64,000 nucleotides of DNA from Lasioglossum baleicum (taxonomy: Eukaryota; Arthropoda; Insecta; Hymenoptera; Halictidae). The number at the start of each line of letters is the position of its first letter. Within the stretch, counting starts at the first letter, position 1. The translations under genes and the position numbers were made by a program. Location of the stretch: the NCBI RefSeq assembly GCF_051020765.1, contig NW_027469118.1:310001-374000 (forward strand), written 5' to 3'. The notes beneath the pieces were generated by a model. The model saw nothing but the letters and a program-made list of their open reading frames with translations, had not been told where the DNA came from and did no database searches. This document shows positions 1 through 7,037 of this stretch, piece by piece.

Positions 1-1
1 T

Positions 2-385
2 CCAGAGCGAACTCAAGAACGCCGCGATAACAGACCGGACTCGTCTCAGCAGTCCTCGAGAAACTTAAACCGGGACTCTTATCGCTCCCCGACGCCGCAA
101 CGGCGATGGGAAAATAATCCTCGCGACCAAAACACGTACCGCGATGGTCGCACAGATCGCCCCTCAAGCCCTAACAAATTTTGCAACTACTGCAAAGTCC
201 CCGGGCACGATATTCACGAGTGCCGTAAGCGCGCTTTTAATAATAATAGGAGGTCGGGAAACGAGTCCGGCCTCCCGACCGAAGCCAACCCCAGGCGGGA
301 GGCCGCATCTTCAACCCAAACTACAGCCCGCACCCAAACAGCTATCCGGACGAACGACCAGTCCGACGATTCGTCTCAGCAGTAA
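2..385 (+). CDS. gag: Gag, C-terminal 127 residues (A1)
   Basis: This is the 3' part of the structural Gag protein, which packages the element RNA in cytoplasmic virus-like particles. The frame enters at base 2 and stops at 383-385. It begins in the Arg/Ser/Asp-rich linker and contains a CCHC zinc knuckle (C-x2-C-x4-H-x4-C, CNYCKVPGHDIHEC) of nucleocapsid type. The last 44 codons overlap the polyprotein, which lies in the -1 frame and is reached through the slippery site at 256. Comparison with the intact 452-aa copies shows that about 325 N-terminal residues are outside the window. No lesion is seen in the part present. Confidence 0.85.
   Translation, partial: PERTQERRDNRPDSSQQSSRNLNRDSYRSPTPQRRWENNPRDQNTYRDGRTDRPSSPNKFCNYCKVPGHDIHECRKRAFNNNRRSGNESGLPTEANPRREAASSTQTTARTQTAIRTNDQSDDSSQQ
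256..304 (+). promoter_or_regulatory. -1 ribosomal frameshift signal (slippery heptamer plus stem-loop), A1
   Basis: The heptamer GGGAAAC (256-262) lies in the Gag frame as G GGA AAC, the X XXY YYZ arrangement used for -1 frameshifting; the same heptamer is known from betaretroviral gag-pro junctions. After a 6-nt spacer, GGCCTCCCG (269-277) pairs perfectly with CGGGAGGCC (296-304) across an 18-nt loop. After slippage the -1 frame is open from here into the protease. The same signal occurs in every A and B copy that retains this region. Confidence 0.85.
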
Positions 386-2547
386 ATCTTGCTGCAGACT
401 CACCAATTCCGCGCGTAAAAATCTCCGCCCCTCAATTACAAAAGAAGTGTGAATTTTTGTTGGACACGGGTTCGGAGATCAATTTAATTCGTGCGTCAAG
501 TCTTGAACCAAATCTACCTATAGATCACACGAACATTATAGAAGTCCAAGGAATAACCGAGGGATCCATTCCAACTCTCGGTCAAATTAAAATACACTTA
601 CAGGGTCAAAACCCTATTGAATTTCATGTCTTGGAAGAAAACTTCCCAATTAACATCGACGGAATCCTCGGTTCTCCCTTCTTCAGAACAGGAGCCGAGA
701 TCTCCTTTGCGAATGAATACATTACGATAGGAAACATTCGGGTTCCCTTCTCGAACCCTTGCGCGCCCACGGCTGAGCCTCGCGATAAATTGGCAGCAGA
801 GGTTATTTCAATGCCTTCGTCTATGACCAACGATCTCGTTAAAACTCCAGCCGCCGAGCGTGAGGAACATTCGGCAAGGAACGTTCGAGTGTCTTCCTCA
901 AATCCTCGTGCACCCGCGGTCAGACCTTGCAGAGCCCCGGTGACGGAGGTTATTTCAATGCCTCCTCGGGATTCGATCGAGTACTCCCTAGAGAAAAACG
1001 CCGTGAAAAGCCGGCCGGAATCGAAGGAGACTCGAGAGATATCGGAGTACACTGCGAGAAGTCGGATCGTGGAGCGTGAGGATCGAGTCCGAACAAAGAC
1101 TCCTCCGAACTCCGAAGAATTCGTCCTCGAACCTCGTACCGTTGCGTGTATAGCGGTCGACGTCGAAGGACCTAAACAGGGATATATCCGCCGTGTTAAT
1201 GTAGCGCCGGATGTATTCCTGGGTGACTGCGTTGTCACCAATCGTAAAGGCAAAGCGAGCCTCCGGTGTTTTAACACCTCGTCGGAAAGAGTTTCATTTC
1301 GATTGCCCCCATTGGAGATGGAAGAAATCGAGTCGTACTCTTCCGACCTTTCTAATTCCGGGTATCATCCCGACGTATTCGGTAACCATCCCGACCTTTC
1401 TAATTCCGGGAACTATCCCGACGCATTCGGTAACCATCCCGACCTTTCTAATTCCGGGAACTATCCCGACGCATTCGGTAACCATCCCGACCTTTCTAAT
1501 TCCGGGTATCATCCCGACGCATTCGGTAACCATTCCGACATTTCTAACTCCGGTAACCAGCCCGATTCTCATACTAACTCCGGTAACCAGCCCGATTCTT
1601 ATACTAACTCCGGTAACCAGCCCGATTCTCATACTAACTCCGGTAACCAGCCCGATCATTATACTAACTCCGGTAACCAGCCCGATCAATTCCAAGACCA
1701 ACTCCATTCCTACGACAATCAAAGATCTTCAAGACCCATATGTAAGCAGGTCTGTTCTATACTGCACGATAAATCCAGTGACAGTTCTAAACCAGAGAAG
1801 GATATCAAAGTCTCCAAAGTAAAAGAACTTCATAACTTACTTCGAAATCATATCTTTGATGATCCACAGAAACTCGATTCCTTTCAACTTCCATCTGCAC
1901 GTTGCCATGCGAAGCGAAACGAATACGATAAAATTAATCTCTGCGCTACAGCGAAATACGCGTCAGCAAGAAAGAAATGTAAATCCGAGTACCCTCGCGA
2001 TAACGGATATCCCTATGAGAATAAGCGAGCGAAATTCGAAGCCCAGCATCGGCAAAATCTCCTTCGACCACCGGAAGATATAGAACAGGTATTCCTACTC
2101 AAAGAACCCTGCAAGGGCAAATTCGACGCGCAATATACGGGTCCTCACGAAATTTGCGACATCCTAGACTCAAACAATGTAAAAATCAAAGTAGGGAACC
2201 ATTTTAAGATTGTACATGCAAACAAACTCAAGCGTGCGCCGAATAATCCAACGCAAACCCCGCGTCAGCGAAACGTGACACTCATCTGGACGCAGATCAG
2301 GAAAGACAAAAGTGAAAGTGTTAGTGAACAAAGTGATTCCCCACCCACCCTAAACCCCGAGAAAAGACAGTCGAAAAATGAACATTGCGAATACGACTTG
2401 TCGGACATTACAAAACCAGCCCCAGCCCCACGTGCCGACACCGACAACATTTCAGTGCGACCAGTGTTTCGTACAAATATAGGAAATACTCGCCGAGAAC
2501 TGTGCTCCCTGCGCGGAGTACCCCCGGACGATGCATCGCATGAATGA
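256..2547 (+). CDS. pol: Gag-pol -1 frame polyprotein lacking RT/RNase H/integrase (A1)
   Basis: This frame is read after -1 frameshifting from gag; it has no good ATG and the first alternative start codon is at 457. Order: retropepsin with FLLDTGSE active site (about 454-475) and GILGSPFF flap-side motif; a spacer ending in a conserved APDVFLGDCVVTN block; four 16-aa repeats (DLSNSGxxPDxFGNHP); five 10-aa repeats (NSGNQPDSHT type); a filler of about 125 residues where RT, RNase H and integrase should be; the integrase C-terminal GPY/F-like module (VFLLKEPCKGKF...YTGPHEI); and an Asn/Pro-rich tail. The protease would mature Gag. With no polymerase or integrase this copy must depend on a helper such as the element at 45391-55556. 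The filler begins exactly after NQPD and ends exactly before EQVFLLKEP. Confidence 0.8.
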   Translation, partial: GKRVRPPDRSQPQAGGRIFNPNYSPHPNSYPDERPVRRFVSAVNLAADSPIPRVKISAPQLQKKCEFLLDTGSEINLIRASSLEPNLPIDHTNIIEVQGITEGSIPTLGQIKIHLQGQNPIEFHVLEENFPINIDGILGSPFFRTGAEISFANEYITIGNIRVPFSNPCAPTAEPRDKLAAEVISMPSSMTNDLVKTPAAEREEHSARNVRVSSSNPRAPAVRPCRAPVTEVISMPPRDSIEYSLEKNAVKSRPESKETREISEYTARSRIVEREDRVRTKTPPNSEEFVLEPRTVACIAVDVEGPKQGYIRRVNVAPDVFLGDCVVTNRKGKASLRCFNTSSERVSFRLPPLEMEEIESYSSDLSNSGYHPDVFGNHPDLSNSGNYPDAFGNHPDLSNSGNYPDAFGNHPDLSNSGYHPDAFGNHSDISNSGNQPDSHTNSGNQPDSYTNSGNQPDSHTNSGNQPDHYTNSGNQPDQFQDQLHSYDNQRSSRPICKQVCSILHDKSSDSSKPEKDIKVSKVKELHNLLRNHIFDDPQKLDSFQLPSARCHAKRNEYDKINLCATAKYASARKKCKSEYPRDNGYPYENKRAKFEAQHRQNLLRPPEDIEQVFLLKEPCKGKFDAQYTGPHEICDILDSNNVKIKVGNHFKIVHANKLKRAPNNPTQTPRQRNVTLIWTQIRKDKSESVSEQSDSPPTLNPEKRQSKNEHCEYDLSDITKPAPAPRADTDNISVRPVFRTNIGNTRRELCSLRGVPPDDASHE
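1345..1695 (+). repeat. Coding minisatellite: 4 x 48 bp followed by 5 x 30 bp (A1)
   Basis: These in-frame tandem repeats encode 16-aa units (SNSGYHPDVFGNHPDL type) and then 10-aa units (NSGNQPDSHT type). Every copy in the window has a different combination: A1 4+5, A2/A3 3+9, A4 4+4, A5 4+7, A6 3+4, B 4+0. All unit lengths are multiples of three, so expansion and contraction keep the frame. Confidence 0.9.
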
Positions 2548-2569
2548 GTGTGTGGTCGAGTGTTGAGCG

Positions 2570-2613
2570 AGAAATTTCTTCCTTGTAAGAAATTTCTTTT
2601 CCGCGTTGGGAGG
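2570..2613 (+). promoter_or_regulatory. Hairpin and short polypurine tract upstream of the 3' LTR
   Basis: AGAAATTTCTT (2570-2580) pairs with AAGAAATTTCT (2587-2597), an 11-bp perfect stem with a 6-nt loop. The GGGAGG run (2608-2613) directly abuts the LTR and is the likely plus-strand primer. Family B has a hairpin of different sequence in the same place. Confidence 0.6.
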
Positions 2614-3601
2614 TGTTACGTCGTCCGATGTACGACGTTGGCCTTGTACACACACCATGTATACAAGGTCTGATCTGCATAAGATCCATACACCGTCCCC
2701 TAGACATAAGAACATAATATTAAGATCTCATATATTCTATTGTTCTAATCCTTATCTCCGTCTCTACCCATCACCATAACTTCACCTTGATCAACACCTT
2801 ACCTCAGTTTCAACCCATCACCACGACACATAATGCAATAAAGTATTGCATCACTCTGGAAGCATCTAGAAGCTTCTAGAAACGTCGAGAAGTCCAAAGA
2901 CTGCTGCATCAGCAGTCCCACGCTCGTAGAGGGCAATAGGACAGCCACGAGACTGCAGCGTCAGCAGAAATGCACGTGCAGTCCCCGGGAGCGAAGACGC
3001 TGCTGCGTCAGCGGTTCTCCCACTCCGACGACTGAAGAACAAAGAGACTGCAGCGTCAGCTATCCCCACTCCGAACGAAGGAGGCAAGGCAGAGCGGACG
3101 CTTGCATCAGTCCGCCTCCAGACAGCGACTCGAACGGTCCGCTCCAAGCGAGCGACTCGCACGGACGTGCCAGTCCGGCTTCTTCCGACTTCAAGAGCAG
3201 ACGTGTTCAGTCTAGCTCCGCGAAAGTGAAGTGTGTCGATCCTTCACTCCTAATTCCAATTCCAATTCCAACTCTAACTCAACTCAACTCAAGTCCTAAT
3301 TCTCATACGTTATTCCTATAACATATTACAATATCCATTATTCATTAATCCAATTACTACTCCTATTATAATACTACTTACATATTGTATACCAGTGTAC
3401 TTACCAGTTCTTATTTAATATATCGTTGTTATACCAGTGCTTCGATCTTGTTATTCTTGTGTTAGTTCAACACCATCTTCCAATTCAGTTCTTGCATCGA
3501 ATATATTAAACTCGTGACATATCCGGACTTGGTCTAAAGTGCGCAGTGGAAACGCTGAGCCGCCAATAAGGAATTTGAAGCGAGTCATAGAGAAGTTCTC
3601 G
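2614..3601 (+). repeat. 3' LTR of A1, first part
   Basis: Begins TGTTACGTCG after the purine tract and stops at the dimer insertion. CTCG at 3598-3601 is repeated at 16968-16971, after the dimer, as a TSD. It holds the palindromic AATAAA, the heat-shock element and the GCNNNRTCAGC array. It has no ORF; LORF is in the second part (17122-17640). Confidence 0.9.
2858..2892 (+). promoter_or_regulatory. Heat-shock element (A1 3' LTR)
   Basis: Seven contiguous pentamers as described for the copy at 3845; contains AGAAGCTTCTAGAA. Confidence 0.65.
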
Positions 3602-3820
3602 TGTTACGTCGTCCGATGTATGACGTTGGCCTTGTACACACACTATGTATACAAGGTCTGATCTGCATAAGATCCATACACCGTCCCCTAGACATAAGAG
3701 CATAGTATTAAGATCTCATTATTCTATTGTTCTAATCCTTATCTCCGTCTCTACCCATCACCATAACTTCACCTTGATCAACACCTTACCTCAGTTTCAA
3801 CCCATCACCACGACACAAAA

Positions 3821-3837
3821 TGCAATAAAGTATTGCA
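3821..3837 (+). promoter_or_regulatory. Palindrome carrying AATAAA
   Basis: TGCAATAAAGTATTGCA has 7-bp arms around AAG and contains a poly(A) hexamer at 3824-3829. It is conserved in all LTR-A copies that keep the region. Whether it is the working polyadenylation signal is unclear, because it lies upstream of the enhancer-like motifs. Confidence 0.4.
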
Positions 3838-3844
3838 TCACTCT

Positions 3845-3879
3845 GGAAGCATCTAGAAGCTTCTAGAAACGTCGAGAAG
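3845..3879 (+). promoter_or_regulatory. Seven-unit heat-shock element
   Basis: Seven adjacent 5-bp units alternate nGAAn and nTTCn. Units 1, 3, 5 and 7 are perfect nGAAn; unit 4 is perfect nTTCn; units 2 and 6 have one mismatch each (ATC, GTC). The core AGAAGCTTCTAGAA is the ideal trimer site for heat-shock factor. Other copies: 2858-2892, 9555-9589, 15265-15299 (+); 25497-25531, 29649-29683, 31414-31448, 38203-38237, 43923-43957, 47360-47394 (-). Confidence 0.7.
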
Positions 3880-3889
3880 TCCAAAGACT

Positions 3890-4047
3890 GCTGCATCAGC
3901 AGTCCCACGCTCGTAGAGGGCAATAGGACAGCCACGAGACTGCAGCGTCAGCAGAAATGCACGTGCAGTCCCCGGGAGCGAAGACGCTGCTGCGTCAGCG
4001 GTTCTCCCACTCCGACGACTGAAGAACAATGAGACTGCAGCGTCAGC
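3890..4047 (+). promoter_or_regulatory. Array of four GCNNNRTCAGC motifs (antioxidant-response/Maf-like)
   Basis: GCTGCATCAGC (3890), GCAGCGTCAGC (3942), GCTGCGTCAGC (3989) and GCAGCGTCAGC (4037) are spaced 47-52 bp apart. Their reverse complements fit TGAYnnnGC, the CNC-bZIP/small-Maf consensus, flanked by a GCTGA half-site. Family B has three similarly spaced sites. Confidence 0.5.
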
Positions 4048-4718
4048 TATCCCCACTCCGAACGAAGGAGGCAAGGCAGAGCGGACGCTTGCATCAGTCC
4101 GCCTTCAGCCAGCGACTCGCACAGACGTGCCTACCTGGCCTCAGAGTCAGTTCGGCTTCAAGAGCAGACATGTTCAGTCTAGCTCCGCGAAAGTGAAGTG
4201 TGTCGATCCTTCACTCCTAATTCCAATTCCAATTCCAACTCTAACTCAACTCAACTCAAGTCCTAATTCTCATACATTATTCCTATAACATATTACTATA
4301 TCCATTATTCATTAATCCAATTACTACTTCTATTATAATACTACTTACATATTGTATACCAGTGTACTTACCAGTTCTTATTTAATATATCGTTGTTATA
4401 CCAGTGCTTCGATCTTGTTATTCTTGTGTTAGTTCAACACCATCTTCCAATTCAGTTCTTGCATCGAATATATTAAACTCGTGACATATCCGGACTTGGT
4501 CTAAAGTGCGCAGTGGAAACGCTGAGCCGCCAATAAGGAATTTGAAGCGAGTCATAGAGAAGTTCTCGTGCCACGTCTAGAATTGGTCTAAAGTGCGCAG
4601 TGGAAACGCTGAGCCGCCACTATAGACGTGAAGCGAGTTAACTACCTAAAAGGTTAATAACAAGTGGAAGTTCATTTTCATTATATTATTAATATTCCAT
4701 CATTACTATTCCTTACCC

Positions 4719-5237
4719 ATGCGACGCCCACGTCGAGCAGGACGCAAGTATCAACTTGCTAAATTGAGACGCGCGTTGAGAAATAAAGCGGTGCTCGATC
4801 AAATCATTGCCACTACCGAGTGGACAGAACTTCTGGGAACCACCGAGCACATTCCGTGTGACGCGTCCGATTACGTTTCTGTATACGGTTGCCCTTGCAA
4901 CCCTCCTAAAGAGGTCAACCACGCGGACCTCTCGCGAGCTCCGACGCCAGTTCTACATCCGGTCGATTGTCCAGAGGTGATCGACATAGCCGACGACGAC
5001 GACAGCCGAGACACGATCATCGTTCCCAGGGTCCGTTGCCGAATCATCCGTGACGTTCCTCTGCCAGCTCATCAACGTGTCGTCTTGCGGCCAGCATCCA
5101 AGGCCACTAACGTCGTCCCGAACCGAGCAGCAGCAACTCTGCCAGATCTTCCCCACCTCGAGGACATCTGTATAGAAGATCCGATGTACGACACCTACTG
5201 TCAGTACCGCCAGTTCCTGCTGCAACAATATTATTAG
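4719..5237 (+). CDS. LORF: LTR-encoded 172-aa protein with SUMO-interacting-like motif
   Basis: This ORF lies wholly inside the LTR, so each complete element carries it at both ends. Residues 1-27 are strongly basic (MRRPRRAGRKYQLAKLRRAL), suiting nuclear localisation or nucleic-acid binding. Residues 47-60, CDASDYVSVYGCPC, are identical in the A, B and B-variant LTRs. Residues 87-96, VIDIADDDDS, match the hydrophobic-then-acidic pattern of SUMO-interacting motifs. The C-terminus (LPDLPHLEDICIEDP...LLQQYY) is also conserved. The ATG is chosen because the B-variant ORF starts at the homologous MRRTRR. A GTGAGT splice donor follows the stop by about 20 nt. I recognise no family, and the function is unknown. 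Full-length ORFs persist in most LTR-A copies despite point differences, which argues for selection. If transcription starts upstream in the LTR, this would be the first ORF of the RNA. Confidence 0.7.
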   Translation: MRRPRRAGRKYQLAKLRRALRNKAVLDQIIATTEWTELLGTTEHIPCDASDYVSVYGCPCNPPKEVNHADLSRAPTPVLHPVDCPEVIDIADDDDSRDTIIVPRVRCRIIRDVPLPAHQRVVLRPASKATNVVPNRAAATLPDLPHLEDICIEDPMYDTYCQYRQFLLQQYY

Positions 5238-5254
5238 GCGTTAATACAACATTG

Positions 5255-5305
5255 CGGTGAGTCGTATAATATCTTGTATAATTGTTGAATCCTGTAAACT
5301 CACCG
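5255..5305 (+). promoter_or_regulatory. Hairpin enclosing a 5' splice-site sequence, just after LORF
   Basis: CGGTGAGT (5255-5262) pairs perfectly with ACTCACCG (5298-5305) over a 35-nt loop. GGTGAGT is a near-ideal 5' splice site. The arrangement recurs after LORF in solo LTR-B (19561-19610) and the B-variant LTR (20898-20949, opposite strand) with unrelated loops; in the B element at 55557 one arm has a change. Confidence 0.45.
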
Positions 5306-5416
5306 TTCTCGTTGCATCCTCTCGCGCGCGATTCTTGTCGGGACACTTCTTGTAACCGCGTCGGACGTTCTCTTCTTGACTGCATCCATAGCAATATCGG
5401 TTGTCCTAGTGCATAT

Positions 5417-5433
5417 GACAGCCCGCGGCTGTC
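5417..5433. repeat. 17-nt palindrome in the LTR
   Basis: GACAGCCCGCGGCTGTC has 7-bp arms and a 3-nt loop and is conserved in every LTR-A. LTR-B has the related imperfect form GACTGCCCGTCTGGCTGTC. Role unknown. Confidence 0.55.
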
Positions 5434-5551
5434 TCGGCACGAAAGACCACTCCTCATTTTAATCTTCATATCTCAACCGTCCGTCTGTCACTGTTCTCTT
5501 TTCTCTCTCCTGGTACCTGTAACAAAAACACAGTGACGGACGTGACAAATT

Positions 5552-5568
5552 TGGCGCAGTCGGTAGGA
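5552..5568 (+). promoter_or_regulatory. Primer-binding site, tRNA-Ser type (A2)
   Basis: TGGCGCAGTCGGTAGGA begins 4 nt after the LTR end. It is complementary to the 3' end of insect tRNA-Ser including CCA, the primer type used by 17.6/297-like elements. The tRNA match is from knowledge of the family, not a search. Confidence 0.8.
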
Positions 5569-5659
5569 CATCGAAGTGGTCGCCGATATTTGCATTAATA
5601 AGCCCCGACGCGTGTCAGTGCGAAGTTCACATTTCTAAATCCCATTTATATCTTTCAAA

Positions 5660-7037
5660 ATGTCTCGCCCAATCACGCGATCTCAAAAGGATCTCCGAGC
5701 AGATCCTAACGCAGACCTTCCTCCAATGACCGAGGAAGAGTTACTCCTTTATGCGCAAGACCTCGCCCGTAGAGAGCAATATCTCAAAGAGGAAACTGAT
5801 TTTATTGCCAAATTGCGTCTCAAATATGAAGAAGACGCACAAAACCAAAAGAATATGCTCGACGAAATACGAAAAGAGCTTCATAACATCCATAATCATC
5901 CATAATCATTAAATCACGAGTCAAACCCTACGTCAACAATCGCCTACACCAGGCCCTAGTAACGTCTCTAGTATGCGGGAACCTTCACCGCCAGAGCCAC
6001 GCGAAGTCCCACAGTATGAACCTACTGGCAATTTCGCTCTAAAACAAGCCGCCGAGCTTGTCCCTAGATTCGACGGAACTTCGTCTTCCGTCCTACAATT
6101 CATACGTGCATGCAAACGCGCGCGTGACACCGTACCGGCCACTGCAGAGCGTGCCCTCACAAAATTGCTCTGCAATAAACTCCACGATCGTGCTTATGCC
6201 GCTATAGAAGGCCAGCACATATTCACAATTTCCGCACTATGCGAGAAATTACGAACAGTACTGGGCCCATACAAATTCGTTGACCAGTACCGTGGCGATC
6301 TCGCGAGCGTACTCCAAGCTCCAAACGAGCACATCTTAGACTTCATCAATCGCGTTAAAGACCTTCGAACCGCGATTCAAGATGCCACAGATATTGGCCT
6401 TGATTACGAAGAACTAGATCGCTTCGTAGTAGATTGTTTTCTACGAGGTCTCCTTCCCCAGCTGCGTGCCGAAGTGCTTCATTGCCCTTCGCGAAATCCT
6501 GCCACTGTTTTCGAAGCAGCCATCTCTGCTTACAGGCAGTATGAGTCAGACCAGACTCGTCGACGAGAACTGATCCGCGAAGAAAAACGAGTCAGCTTCT
6601 CTGATAACCGGCCGTATCGCCAGCGTTCCACGTACGAGTCCCCTCGTGACATTCCAGAGCGAACCCAAGAACGCCGCGATAACAGACCGGACTCGTCTCA
6701 GCAGTCCTCAAGAAACTCAAACCGGGACTCTTATCGCTCCCCGACGCCGCAACGGCGATGGGAAAATAATCCTCGCGACCAAAACACATACCGCGATGGT
6801 CGCACAGATCGCCCCTCAAGCCCTAACAAATTTTGCAACTACTGCAAAGTCCCCGGGCACGATATTCACGAGTGCCGTAAGCGCGCTTTTAATAATAATA
6901 GGAGGTCGGGAAACGAGTCCGGCCTCCCGACCGAAGCCAACCCCAGGCGGGAGGCCGCATCTTCAACTCAAACTACAGCCCGCACCCAAACAGCTATCCG
7001 GACGAACGACCAGTCCGACGATTCGTCTCAGCAGTAA
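5660..7037 (+). pseudogene. gag: Gag, broken by a 19-bp insertion (A2)
   Basis: Compared with the 452-aa intact Gags, this copy has 19 extra bp near 5890-5915, a reiteration of CATCCATAAT. It creates an in-frame TAA (ORF 5660-5905, 81 aa) and shifts the frame. The rest is open from 5973 (ATG at residue ~100 of the intact protein) to 7037 and still encodes the capsid-like region, RS-rich linker and CCHC knuckle. N-terminal residues 25-75 would be coiled coil. Either the copy is Gag-defective and needs Gag in trans, or the second part (354 aa) is made by internal initiation. The identical lesion is present in A3. Confidence 0.8.
6908..6956 (+). promoter_or_regulatory. -1 frameshift signal (A2)
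   Basis: GGGAAAC 6908-6914 in frame with the gag remnant; stem 6921-6929 with 6948-6956. Confidence 0.8.

Larger units (their letters stand above)
3602..5547 (+). repeat. LTR-A (first LTR of the dimer), reference copy
   Basis: 1946 bp, from TGTTAC to GTGACA. Order from the 5' end: an inverted repeat around CCTTGTA...TACAAGG; the palindromic AATAAA (3821-3837); a heat-shock element (3845-3879); four GCNNNRTCAGC motifs (3890-4047); an AT-rich stretch with CAATTC/CAACTC runs (about 4200-4450); two copies of a GGTCTAAAGTGCGCAGTGG block (about 4497 and 4584); LORF (4719-5237); a splice-donor hairpin (5255-5305); a 17-nt palindrome (5417-5433); and a terminal inverted repeat (arms 5478-5485 and 5535-5542). 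U3/R/U5 borders cannot be fixed from sequence. Confidence 0.92.

Noticed and set aside
144..452. 102-aa ORF in the third frame over the gag/pol overlap, present in most A copies (and a 132-aa counterpart in B at 58969)
   Set aside because: It lies where gag and pol frames already constrain the DNA; its translation looks like low-complexity shifted Gag, and A and B versions share no protein motif beyond what the other frames impose.
624..1277. 217-aa antisense ORF repeated in all A copies
   Set aside because: Exact antisense shadow of the protease-spacer coding region; no motif of its own.
1211..1822. 203-227 aa ORFs rich in PTFLIPG/ILTPVTSP repeats
   Set aside because: Out-of-frame reading of the coding minisatellite; the polyprotein frame explains the repeats.
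3853..4074. 73-aa ORF (MPPSFGVGIADAAVSLFF...) recurring antisense in every LTR-A
   Set aside because: Created by the regular GCNNNRTCAGC array read in one frame; no initiation context, and no counterpart in LTR-B.
4452..4457. TCAGTT initiator (CAATTCAGT also in LTR-B) as the transcription start
   Set aside because: Short motif; another TCAGTT lies at 3791, there is no convincing TATA box or downstream element at fixed distance, so the promoter cannot be placed from sequence.
4953..5228. 91-131 aa ORFs antisense to LORF (MLQQELAVLTVGVVHR...)
   Set aside because: Antisense shadow of LORF; the conserved Cys core and acidic motif are on the LORF strand in all LTR types.
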